From assembly GCA_041552135.1 (NCBI GenBank), contig JBFELL010000146.1:1-7334 (forward strand): a stretch of DNA of 7,334 nucleotides. Reading direction: 5' to 3'. The stretch comes from SZUA-186 sp041552135. Lineage in GTDB: Bacteria; Pseudomonadota; Gammaproteobacteria; UBA9214. The translations under genes were made by a program, and so were the position numbers. Below, in pieces: positions 1 to 6,227 of this stretch. Positions within the stretch are counted from its first letter, which is position 1; the number at the start of each line of letters is the position of its first letter. The notes beneath the pieces are model-generated. The model did no database searches and had not been told where the DNA came from. It saw only the letters and a list, made by a program, of their open reading frames with translations.

Positions 1-51
1 GTGGCTTCGGGTTACGGCTAAAAGCCGGATGGATCGGCCATTCAGCCGTTT

Positions 52-222
52 CACCCCCCCTCCGGGGGAGGGCCGGGGAGAGGGGATCAAATAAACACTG
101 ACTCTACCTGATTCAGGTCCCCTCATCCTGGTCTTCTCGGCAATTGCTCCATGCATCGCCTGAAGCGCCTACTTTTGGTGCCCTACCTCCTGCATCCATG
201 CAGTCGTCCCGGTGGGAGAAGG
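52..222. repeat. Decayed C/G-rich inverted-repeat element
   Basis: The left part has a hairpin CCCTCC-GGG-GGAGGG (58-72) followed by GGGGAGAGGGG (75-85). About 34 nt later comes the complementary-type stretch CCCCTCATCCTGGTC (119-133), in which GAGGGG (80-85) pairs with CCCCTC (119-124). A last piece, TCCC-GGT-GGGA plus GAAGG (207-222), resembles the terminal hairpin of the same element but is separated from it by about 70 nt of unrelated sequence. The layout of hairpin, long stem, hairpin is the same as in the better-kept copy at 6063-6150. I infer that both are members of one dispersed intergenic repeat family, with this copy degraded or interrupted. The pairing of arms is direct observation; family membership is inference. 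Confidence 0.5.
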
Positions 223-284
223 AATGCAACTTTCCACAGCCAGGATAAATAGCGCTATATCGCCTTTCCATACATCAGGATCCG

Positions 285-351
285 CCGCCTGAAGGCGGGG
301 GGTTTACGGATACCCTGTCGGGGACTCTAGAACAGGCTGACTGCAGGGTAT
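285..351. repeat. Paired hairpins downstream of parC
   Basis: Two stems lie close together. One is CCGCC-TGAA-GGCGG (285-298), followed on the plus strand by a G-run. The other is an 8-bp inverted repeat, ATACCCTG (310-317) and CAGGGTAT (344-351), with a 26-nt loop. Neither is followed by T residues on the minus strand, so they are poor candidates for an intrinsic terminator of parC, whose stop is over 110 nt away. They could protect the 3' end of the parC message or be the remnant of a mobile element. Function is unknown. Confidence 0.35.
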
Positions 352-463
352 GTGCATCGGGGGAACGTTGCGGCATACCGCTGTCCCGCCTGATTCACGA
401 CAGTGCTGCACAGGCGCCCGGAAATACACCGCATCTTCCAGCGCCGCCTTGCGAGAAAACCGC

Positions 464-2722
464 CTAGTCCTTTATCTGCACCTCCACCCGGTCTACCTTC
501 TGGTAGCCGCGCGGCAGCTTGCGGCCGCGCCGGCCGCGTTCGCCGGCATGCTCGTCGACCTCGTCGGCCTTCATGGTCTTGTGCTTCCTGCCGGCATGGA
601 CCGTGAGCTTCTCGCCGTCCTGAATCAGGTCCATGGCCGCGACATACTCCTCGCGCGCCTTCAGCTTCGCCGACGGCACGTTGATGATCTTGACGCCCTT
701 GCCACGCGCCATCTGCGGCAGGTCACCCAGCGGGATCACCAGCATGAAGCCCTCGGTGGTGACCGCGACGATCCAGTCCTCCTCCAGGCTGCGCACGGGC
801 ACCGGCGGCATGACGCCGCAGCCCTTCGGCACAGACAGTGTCGCCTTGCCGGCCTTGTTGCGCGTCACCATATCGCCGAGCCGCGCCACGAAGCCGTAGC
901 CGGAGTCACTGGCCAGCAGGTAATGCGTGTCCGGATCGCCCGCCAGGACCCCGACGAAGCGTGCACCGTCGGCCGGTTTCAGCCGGCCGCTCAACGGCTC
1001 GCCCTGGCCGCGCGCCGACGGCAGCGTGTGCGCCGGCAGGGCATAGCTGCGGCCGTTGGAATCCAGGAACACCGCCAGCTGGTTGCTGCGCCCCCGCGCG
1101 CAGGAGGCAAAGCCGTCGCCCGACTTGTAATTCATGTCGTGCGGATCGATCTCGTGACCCTTGGCGACACGCACCCAGCCGTTCTTCGACAGCACGATGG
1201 TGACCGGCTCGCTCGGCACCAGCGCGGTCTCGTCCAGTGCCTGCGCCGCCGGCGCCGACTCGATCAGCTGCGAGCGCCGCTCGTCGCCGTATTTTTCCGC
1301 ATCGGCCAGGATCTCTTTCTTGATCAGGGTCTTCAGGCGTGCCTTTGAATTCAGCGTCTTCTCCAGGCTGTCGCGCTCCGCGGCCAGGTCCTGTTGCTCC
1401 TGGCGGATCTTCATCTCCTCGAGGCGCGCCAGTTGCCGCAGTCGGGTGTCGAGGATGTAGTCCGCCTGCTCCTCGGTCAGACTGAAGCGCCTGATCAGTG
1501 CCGGTTTCGGCTTGTCCTCGCTGCGGATGATGCGGATCACCTCGTCGAGATTGAGGAAGGCGATCAGCAGACCATCGAGCAGGTGCAGGCGCCGGTTGAC
1601 CTTGTCGAGACGGTGCTGCAGCCGGCGGGTGACGGTCGTGGTGCGGTACTCCAGCCACTCCTTCAGGACCCTGCGCAGGTCCTTGACCTGCGGCTTGCCG
1701 TCCAGCCCGATCATGTTGAGGTTGAAACGCACCGTCTTCTCGAGATCGGTCGTCGCGAACAGGTGCGCCATCAGGGCGTCCCGGTCGACACGACTGGAAC
1801 GCGGCACGATGACCAGGCGGGTCGGATTCTCATGGTCCGACTCGTCACGCAGGTCCTCGACCATCGGCAGCTTCTTCGCGTTCATCTGCGCGGCGATCTG
1901 CTCCAGCACCTTGCCGCCGGAGCTCTGGTGCGGCAGGGCCGTGATGATGATATCGCCGTGCTCGACCTCGTAGCAGGCGCGCAGGCGCACGCTGCCGTTG
2001 CCCCTGGAGTAGGCCTCCAGCAGTTCCTCCCGGGGGGTGATGATTTCCGCACCGGTCGGAAAGTCCGGGCCCTGGATGTGCCGGCACAGGTCGGCCACCG
2101 TGCTCTTCGGCTTGTCCAGCAGCAGCACCGTGGCCTTCGCCACCTCACGCAGGTTGTGCGGCGGGATGTCCGTCGCCATGCCGACGGCGATGCCGGTGGC
2201 GCCGTTCAGCAGCACGTTAGGCAGCCGCGCCGGCAGCAGCCGCGGTTCCTCCAGGGTGCCATCGAAATTGGGCACCCAGTCGACCGTGCCCTGCCCCAGC
2301 TCGGCCAGCAGCACCTCGGCGAACGCTGACAGGCGGGCCTCGGTGTAGCGCATGGCGGCGAATGACTTGGGATCGTCCGGCGCCCCCCAGTTGCCCTGCC
2401 CGTCAACCAGCGGATAGCGGCAGGTGAAGTCCTGCGCGAGGTGCACCATGGCCTCGTAGCAGGCGGAATCCCCGTGCGGGTGAAACTTGCCGAGCACGTC
2501 GCCGACGGTGCGCGCGGACTTCTTGTACTTGGCCGCCGCCGTCAGGCCCAGCTCGGACATGGCATAGACAATGCGCCGCTGTACCGGCTTCAGTCCGTCG
2601 CCGATATGCGGCAGCGCGCGGTCGAGAATGACGTACATGGAGTAATCCAGGTAGGCCTTCTCGGTGAAGCTCTTCAGCGGCAGCTGCTCGATGCCTTCGT
2701 AGTCGAGTTCGAGTGTTTCCAT
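464..2722 (-). CDS. parC: DNA topoisomerase IV subunit A
   Basis: This is the DNA-cleaving subunit of topoisomerase IV, which works as a ParC2ParE2 tetramer in the cytoplasm to decatenate replicated chromosomes and relax supercoils. The 752-aa product is the length of E. coli ParC and aligns with it throughout with a 6-residue N-terminal offset. The cleavage core covers about residues 20-370 and includes GDGLKPVQRRIVYAMSELGL (41-60), HPHGDSACYE (81-90) and the catalytic tyrosine Y126 in MRYTEAR, preceded by R125. The helical tower and coiled-coil region runs to about 490, and the C-terminal beta-pinwheel from about 500 to 745 (PSARGQGEP near 568, ARGKGVKIINVPSA near 672). The quinolone-resistance positions S86 and E90 (E. 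coli S80, E84) are wild type. The ATG at 2722 is chosen because it gives the family length; only a weak AGG lies 9-11 nt upstream, inside a hairpin. The gene follows parE after 118 nt and ends in TAG. Confidence 0.98.
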   Translation of the reverse strand: METLELDYEGIEQLPLKSFTEKAYLDYSMYVILDRALPHIGDGLKPVQRRIVYAMSELGLTAAAKYKKSARTVGDVLGKFHPHGDSACYEAMVHLAQDFTCRYPLVDGQGNWGAPDDPKSFAAMRYTEARLSAFAEVLLAELGQGTVDWVPNFDGTLEEPRLLPARLPNVLLNGATGIAVGMATDIPPHNLREVAKATVLLLDKPKSTVADLCRHIQGPDFPTGAEIITPREELLEAYSRGNGSVRLRACYEVEHGDIIITALPHQSSGGKVLEQIAAQMNAKKLPMVEDLRDESDHENPTRLVIVPRSSRVDRDALMAHLFATTDLEKTVRFNLNMIGLDGKPQVKDLRRVLKEWLEYRTTTVTRRLQHRLDKVNRRLHLLDGLLIAFLNLDEVIRIIRSEDKPKPALIRRFSLTEEQADYILDTRLRQLARLEEMKIRQEQQDLAAERDSLEKTLNSKARLKTLIKKEILADAEKYGDERRSQLIESAPAAQALDETALVPSEPVTIVLSKNGWVRVAKGHEIDPHDMNYKSGDGFASCARGRSNQLAVFLDSNGRSYALPAHTLPSARGQGEPLSGRLKPADGARFVGVLAGDPDTHYLLASDSGYGFVARLGDMVTRNKAGKATLSVPKGCGVMPPVPVRSLEEDWIVAVTTEGFMLVIPLGDLPQMARGKGVKIINVPSAKLKAREEYVAAMDLIQDGEKLTVHAGRKHKTMKADEVDEHAGERGRRGRKLPRGYQKVDRVEVQIKD

Positions 2723-2731
2723 AATGCATTG

Positions 2732-2748
2732 CCTGCACGTGGTGCAGG
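2732..2748 (-). promoter_or_regulatory. Hairpin over the parC translation start region
   Basis: A perfect inverted repeat, CCTGCAC-GTG-GTGCAGG on the plus strand (7-bp arms, 3-nt loop), ends 9 nt before the parC ATG. Read on the minus strand, its ATG-proximal arm holds the only Shine-Dalgarno-like bases (CAGG) ahead of the start. Folding in the mRNA would tend to hide that site. Inverted symmetry is seen directly; a role in limiting parC translation, or as a protein-binding site, is inference. It directly abuts the palindromic repeat on its other side. Confidence 0.4.
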
Positions 2749-2823
2749 TCGGATTAGCGGAGCGTAATCCGACAACTGCTTGTTTTCACATCGGGTTACG
2801 CGGCGATGCCGCTAACCCGACCT
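2746..2823. repeat. Two-copy palindromic repeat between parE and parC
   Basis: Two related palindromes stand in opposite orientation. The first (2748-2773) has arms GTCGGATTA and TAATCCGAC around GCGGAGCG. The second (2791-2820) has TCGGGTTA and TAACCCGA around an inner stem GCGGC-GAT-GCCGC, 13 bp in all with one bulged C. The two copies are also inverted relative to each other: AGGTCGGATTAGCGG (2746-2760) matches the reverse complement of 2809-2823 at 14 of 15 positions. Short GTCGGGTTA/TAACCCGAC palindromes of this kind are, from memory, common in intergenic regions of many gammaproteobacteria and behave like REP elements. The hairpin nearest parE starts 20 nt after its stop codon and could stabilise or attenuate the message; no T-run follows. 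Confidence 0.75.
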
Positions 2824-2840
2824 ACAATCCGGTTTCAGGG

Positions 2841-4727
2841 CTATGTCACCGCCATGTTGCCCTTCTGCTCCAGCCAGCTGCGCCGGTCGGAGGCGCGCTT
2901 GCGTGCCAGCAGCATATCCATGATCCGGTGGGTGTCGTCTTCGGTGTCCACGGTCAACTGCACCAGCCGGCGCGTCTCCGGGGCGATGGTGGTCTCGCGC
3001 AACTGCAGCGGGTTCATCTCGCCAAGCCCCTTGAAGCGCTGCACGACGACCTTGCCCCTGAGCTTCTCGGCGGCGATGCGGTCGAGGACGCCCTGCTTCT
3101 CGGCGTCATCCAGGGCATAGAACACCTCCTTGCCGACATCGATGCGATACAGCGGCGGCATGGCGACATAGACATGCCCGGCCTCGACCAGCGCCCGGAA
3201 GTGGCGCAGGAACAGCGCGCAAAGCAGGGTGGCGATATGCGCGCCGTCGGAATCGGCATCGGCCAGGATGCAGACCTTGCTGTAGCGCAGGTTATTCAGG
3301 TTACCAACACCCGGTTCGGCACCGATGGCCACCGAGATATCATGCACTTCCTGCGAGGCCAGCACCTCCGCCGGGTCCACTTCCCAGGTGTTCAGGATCT
3401 TGCCGCGCAGCGGCATGATGGCCTGGAACTCGCGGTTGCGCGCCTGCTTGGCGGAGCCGCCGGCCGAGTCACCCTCGACCAGAAACAGCTCGGTGCGCTC
3501 GGGATCGCTGGAGCTGCAGTCGGCCAGCTTGCCGGGCAGCGCCGGCCCGCTGGTCACCTTCTTGCGCACCACCTTCTTCACCGCGCGCTGGCGTCGCTGC
3601 GCGTTCTCGATGGCCAGCCAGGCGACCTTTTCGCCGGCCTCGATGTGATGGTTCAGCCACAGGCCGAAGGCATCCTTGACCACGCCGGAGACAAAGGCGG
3701 CACACTCGCGCGAGGACAGGCGTTCCTTGGTCTGGCCGCTGAACTGGGGGTCCTGCAACTTGACGGACAGAATGTAGCTGCACTGGTCCCAGACATCCTC
3801 GGGGGAGAGCTTGACGCCTCGCGGCAGCAGGTTGCGCAGCTCGCAGAACTCACGCACCGCCTCGGTCAGCCCCATGCGCAGGCCGTTCACATGCGTGCCG
3901 CCCTGCGCCGTCGGGATCAGGTTGACATAGCTTTCGGCGACCGGCTCTCCCCCCTCCGGCAGCCACACCAGCGCCCAGGAGGCGGCCTCGGCATTGCCCT
4001 CCAGGTTGCCGATGAAGGGATCCGCGGGCAGTGTTGCCGCATCCCCCAGCGCGCCGACGAGGTAATCCTTGAGGCCGTCCTCGTAATACCACTCGAATTT
4101 CCCGCCACTGGCCTCGTCGTGGAAACGAACACGAAGACCCGGACACAGGACGGCCTTGGCGCGCAGCACATGCTGCAGGCGCGGCAGGGAGAATTTCGCG
4201 GAATCGAAATATTTCGGGTCGGGCCAGAAGCGCAGTGTGGTGCCGGTGTTCTGCTTGCCGACCTTGCCGACCTCCTCCAGCCCGGATACCGCGGCACCGT
4301 CGGCGAACGCCATATTGTATTCCTTGCCGCCGCGCCGCACCCAGACCTCGAGGTGCTTCGAGAGGGCATTGACGACCGACACGCCGACACCGTGCAGGCC
4401 ACCGGAAAAATTGTAGTTCTTGCTGGAGAACTTGCCGCCCGCGTGCAGGCGCGTCAGGATGACCTCGACGCCCGGGATCTTCTCCTTCGGATGGATATCG
4501 GTCGGCATGCCGCGGCCGTCGTCGCGCACTTCCAGCGAACCGTCCTTGTACAGGGTGACGTCGATGCGCGAGGCGTGGCCGGCCATGGCCTCGTCGACAC
4601 TGTTGTCGATGACTTCCTGCGCCAGGTGGTTGGGACGGCTGGTGTCGGTATACATCCCCGGGCGCTTGCGCACCGGCTCCAGCCCGCTGAGGATTTCAAT
4701 TGCCGCGGCGTCATAGACTGCACTCAT
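2841..4727 (-). CDS. parE: DNA topoisomerase IV subunit B
   Basis: This is the ATPase subunit of topoisomerase IV; it clamps on the passing DNA segment and drives strand passage with ParC. The product is 628 aa (E. coli ParE is 630). The N-terminal GHKL ATPase domain shows EVIDNSVDEA (38-47, catalytic E38 and Mg-binding N42), DDGRGMP (69-75, D69 contacting adenine) and GGLHGVG (109-115). The transducer domain follows, and then the TOPRIM domain with EGDSAGG (418-424) and the metal-binding DADSD (490-494). The motif RFKGLGEMNP (564-573) is also present. These features, and PLRGKILNTWEV rather than the GyrB version, place it with ParE and not GyrB. Quinolone-linked residues L445, S458 and E460 are wild type and carry the E. 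coli numbers. The ATG at 4727 gives the family N-terminus, with a weak upstream GCAGG. The gene starts 33 nt after the CNP1-like gene, probably in the same transcript. Confidence 0.98.
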   Translation of the reverse strand: MSAVYDAAAIEILSGLEPVRKRPGMYTDTSRPNHLAQEVIDNSVDEAMAGHASRIDVTLYKDGSLEVRDDGRGMPTDIHPKEKIPGVEVILTRLHAGGKFSSKNYNFSGGLHGVGVSVVNALSKHLEVWVRRGGKEYNMAFADGAAVSGLEEVGKVGKQNTGTTLRFWPDPKYFDSAKFSLPRLQHVLRAKAVLCPGLRVRFHDEASGGKFEWYYEDGLKDYLVGALGDAATLPADPFIGNLEGNAEAASWALVWLPEGGEPVAESYVNLIPTAQGGTHVNGLRMGLTEAVREFCELRNLLPRGVKLSPEDVWDQCSYILSVKLQDPQFSGQTKERLSSRECAAFVSGVVKDAFGLWLNHHIEAGEKVAWLAIENAQRRQRAVKKVVRKKVTSGPALPGKLADCSSSDPERTELFLVEGDSAGGSAKQARNREFQAIMPLRGKILNTWEVDPAEVLASQEVHDISVAIGAEPGVGNLNNLRYSKVCILADADSDGAHIATLLCALFLRHFRALVEAGHVYVAMPPLYRIDVGKEVFYALDDAEKQGVLDRIAAEKLRGKVVVQRFKGLGEMNPLQLRETTIAPETRRLVQLTVDTEDDTHRIMDMLLARKRASDRRSWLEQKGNMAVT

Positions 4728-4760
4728 GCCGGGCGCCTGCCGGGTTTCGCCAAGCCTGCA

Positions 4761-5318
4761 TCATTCATCCAGAACCGCTCCCCGCGAGTAACGCATTCGC
4801 TGAATCATTTCACTTTCCTTCATCCCAGGATTGGAGGGATCGCACACATAGTCACGGTACAGCACGAAGCGGTAGTGGCCCATGCCACCCGTCTTCAGTG
4901 CCTGCCAGTCACCGCCGGTGACCGGCCGCCAGGCATTGTTGGAGCCGTAGGCATAGCGCCGGAAGGTCCGCTCCCGGCAATGGATGCCCTCGAAGGCGAT
5001 GTTCTCCGCCCCTGTGCGGGAGCGAACCACCACGGCGTAGCGCACTACCCCGTCACCGCCGACTTCAAGGGAACCGGTATCGACAAACACGTCGTAGGGG
5101 TAATTGCCGGTCAGGACCGATATTTGCACCAGGCGCTCCTGCTCCGGGTACTCAGGCAGTGCGGACGCCTGCTCGCGCCATGGCGCAGCCGGCGGCATAT
5201 GCCCCGGCGACCAGCCCGCCTCCTCGTCCTCTGCCGGGACCCCGGCTGACAACATTGCCGGCATCAGCAGCAAAGCCAGGAACCGGCATAACCAGCCGGA
5301 AAACTCATGTGCTCTCAT
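4761..5318 (-). CDS. Exported CNP1-like family protein
   Basis: This 185-aa protein resembles the CNP1-like family (named after cryptic neisserial protein 1), whose function is not known. Residues 1-26 look like a signal peptide: a short start with arginines, a hydrophobic run FLALLLMPAML (13-23), and a small-residue region SAGVPA where cleavage may fall. There is no lipobox, so a periplasmic location is inferred. The family core runs from about 60 to 165, with RYAVVVRSRTGAENIAFEGI (93-112), a C114 that probably pairs with C159, and the aromatic RRYAYG (120-125). The ATG at 5318 is the only start that keeps the signal peptide; no Shine-Dalgarno sequence precedes it. The stop lies 33 nt before parE, which suggests co-transcription with topoisomerase IV genes. 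That placement need not mean shared function. The family call is by recognition of motifs and is fairly secure. Confidence 0.8.
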   Translation of the reverse strand: MRAHEFSGWLCRFLALLLMPAMLSAGVPAEDEEAGWSPGHMPPAAPWREQASALPEYPEQERLVQISVLTGNYPYDVFVDTGSLEVGGDGVVRYAVVVRSRTGAENIAFEGIHCRERTFRRYAYGSNNAWRPVTGGDWQALKTGGMGHYRFVLYRDYVCDPSNPGMKESEMIQRMRYSRGAVLDE

Positions 5319-5327
5319 GGGGAGCGC

Positions 5328-5356
5328 AGTTTAGCGCCACGCCGCCTTTATTTCGA
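5328..5356 (-). promoter_or_regulatory. Weak candidate promoter for the CNP1-like gene
   Basis: On the minus strand a TCGAAA (5351-5356) and a TAAACT (5328-5333) are separated by 17 nt; each matches the sigma-70 consensus at 4 of 6 positions. A start about 7 nt after the -10 would fall almost at the ATG (5318), giving a nearly leaderless message. This would fit the missing ribosome-binding site, but matches of this quality occur by chance. Confidence 0.2.
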
Positions 5357-5396
5357 GCCCGGCAACAGTCCGCCAGCGGAATACGCCAGGGGGCCG

Positions 5397-5981
5397 TCAG
5401 TCCAGGTCGGCGACCAGTGCGGCACGAATATCCGTATCGACAGGCTCCAGCTGGTAGTTATAGTTCGCGTGGTCGATGCCCATAGACAGCGAGGCACCGT
5501 CCCTGAGCGCGGCAACCATGTCGGCCGTCAGCTCGAAGCGCAGGAAGTGCACCGAGGAGGTCTTCTCCTGGGTCTCGCGCTCGAGGTCCTCGTCGGCTAT
5601 GGCATAGACGGCCGCGTGCCCGTCGACCCGGCACCAGACCCGGTCCTCGATGCCGATCATACCGGCAAGCAGTTCGCGGCGCCTGTCAACGTCCGGCTCC
5701 TCGATCATGAAGGTCGCCTTCCAGTTGCTGCCATCGGGGATCAGGGGATTGTAGGCGGCGAGTTCCTCCTCGATCCCGGCAGCCTCGAAGATACGCTCGA
5801 CACGCAGCATCTCCTGGATCTGGTACTGGATCGTCTGACGATCCTCGAAATAGAGCGTTGCCGACGGCCCGATATGGACCTTGCGGTTTTTCTTGTGCTC
5901 GAGCACACCGGCCCGGAACTGCTGACGTTTCTCGGCATACTGCTCGAGGCTGTAGAGATCATTGCGTGTGAGTTTTTCCAT
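5397..5981 (-). CDS. DUF3501 family protein
   Basis: This 194-aa soluble protein belongs to the DUF3501 family, which has no established biochemical function. Recognisable conserved blocks are the start MEKLTRNDLYSLEQYA (1-16), TLYFEDRQTIQYQIQEMLR (42-60), AYNPLIPDGSNWKATFMIE (76-94) and SSVHFLRFEL (142-151). There is a single cysteine (C117), so it is unlikely to carry its own iron-sulfur cluster. No signal peptide or membrane segment is seen. From memory, genes of this family often sit beside a GlpC-like Fe-S protein and a rubrerythrin, and the Fe-S gene is indeed next upstream here; a role in oxidative-stress or redox handling is inferred only from that. A good ribosome-binding site favours the ATG at 5981, or the adjacent ATG at 5984 (one residue longer). 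The 246-nt gap to the upstream gene holds a repeat element. Confidence 0.88.
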   Translation of the reverse strand: MEKLTRNDLYSLEQYAEKRQQFRAGVLEHKKNRKVHIGPSATLYFEDRQTIQYQIQEMLRVERIFEAAGIEEELAAYNPLIPDGSNWKATFMIEEPDVDRRRELLAGMIGIEDRVWCRVDGHAAVYAIADEDLERETQEKTSSVHFLRFELTADMVAALRDGASLSMGIDHANYNYQLEPVDTDIRAALVADLD

Positions 5982-5987
5982 CATTGT

Positions 5988-5994
5988 CACCTTC
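5988..5994 (-). promoter_or_regulatory. Ribosome-binding site of the DUF3501 gene
   Basis: The minus strand reads GAAGGTG, then ACA, then two consecutive ATG codons (5984 and 5981). The spacing is 3 nt to the first and 6 nt to the second, so the second is the better start. This site rules against the longer reading frame that opens at 6086, whose extra 35 residues run through the repeat element. Confidence 0.7.
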
Positions 5995-6062
5995 GTGCCT
6001 CTGGGGCCTTGTTCAATACAGATATCGCAGCCACCTCCGCTCCCTGTCTCCATAAAGCTGTT

Positions 6063-6150
6063 CCCTCTCCCCCTGGGGGAGAGCAAGGGTCAGGGTGAGG
6101 GGGGCGCTGTGCGAATATTACCCTCACCCCTGTCCTCTCCCTTGAAGGGA
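6063..6150. repeat. C/G-rich inverted-repeat element between Fe-S gene and DUF3501 gene
   Basis: Three symmetrical parts are visible. A hairpin CTCTCCCCC-T-GGGGGAGAG spans 6065-6083. A longer stem follows, with CAGGGTGAGGG (6091-6101) facing CCCTCACCCCTG (6121-6132) across a 19-nt loop. Last is a 13-nt palindrome TCCCTTGAAGGGA (6138-6150). The two halves are roughly reverse complements of each other, so the element is two oppositely oriented copies of one unit, the same architecture as the other repeat family at 2746-2823. It has no coding capacity. A degraded relative lies at 52-222. Elements built on CCCTCACCC and CTCTCCCC are, from memory, widespread between genes in GC-rich proteobacteria. 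It may cut read-through from the Fe-S gene into the DUF3501 gene or stabilise mRNA ends. Confidence 0.7.
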
Positions 6151-6195
6151 AAGCGAGTTATGGAGCTGTCCGATACGGATGGCCAGACATCGTCG

Positions 6196-6212
6196 CATTC
6201 AGTGGCTGAATG
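6196..6212. other. Hairpin after the Fe-S protein gene
   Basis: A perfect inverted repeat, CATTCAG-TGG-CTGAATG, begins 15 nt past the stop codon of the Fe-S protein gene on the minus strand. Its position suits a terminator or 3'-end stabiliser, but no T-run follows (the minus strand continues CGACGATG), so intrinsic termination is not supported. Confidence 0.35.
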
Positions 6213-6227
6213 GAGCATCCACTTGAC

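Larger units (their letters stand above)
1..463. other. Gene-free stretch downstream of parC
   Basis: This stretch lies beyond the parC stop codon. I see no reading frame with family-like protein sequence on either strand. The plus-strand frame that opens at 350 only runs on as the antisense of parC. The stretch does hold structure: a short hairpin at 16-28 (CGGCT-AAA-AGCCG), a decayed inverted-repeat element at 52-222, a 14-nt inverted repeat at 190-203 (CTGCAT-CC-ATGCAG), a 10-bp palindrome at 249-258 (ATAGCGCTAT), and a structured patch at 285-351. No stem followed by a T-run is visible in the direction of parC transcription, so the end of the parC transcript cannot be placed. Confidence 0.6.

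Noticed and set aside
285..298. End of an IS200/IS605-type element
   Set aside because: The hairpin with a flanking G-run recalls such ends, but there is no transposase or TnpB remnant nearby and no second end could be found.
350..1348. A 332-codon plus-strand frame starting in the gene-free stretch
   Set aside because: Most of it is the antisense of parC and the product has the same low-complexity, His/Gln/Arg-rich shadow composition. The part outside parC (350-463) shows no family sequence.
1394..2329. A 311-codon plus-strand frame within parC
   Set aside because: It lies wholly antisense to the conserved parC cleavage core and has no domain of its own.
2535..2560. Quinolone-resistance changes in topoisomerase IV
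   Set aside because: ParC S86 and E90 and ParE L445, S458 and E460 are all the usual sensitive-type residues, so there is no resistance signature to report.
2724..5249. An 841-codon open frame on the plus strand across parE
   Set aside because: It is antisense to parE and the CNP1-like gene, and its protein is rich in L, A, H, Q and R with no recognisable domain. Long antisense frames are expected in GC-rich genes.
5982..6086. N-terminal extension of the DUF3501 protein from an upstream ATG at 6086
   Set aside because: The extra 35 residues read through the inverted repeat and do not resemble the family; a good ribosome-binding site and the family start MEKLT sit at 5981.
6063..6150. CRISPR-like or terminator reading of the repeats
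   Set aside because: There are no regularly spaced direct repeats with unique spacers, and none of the stems is followed by a T-run on the coding strand.
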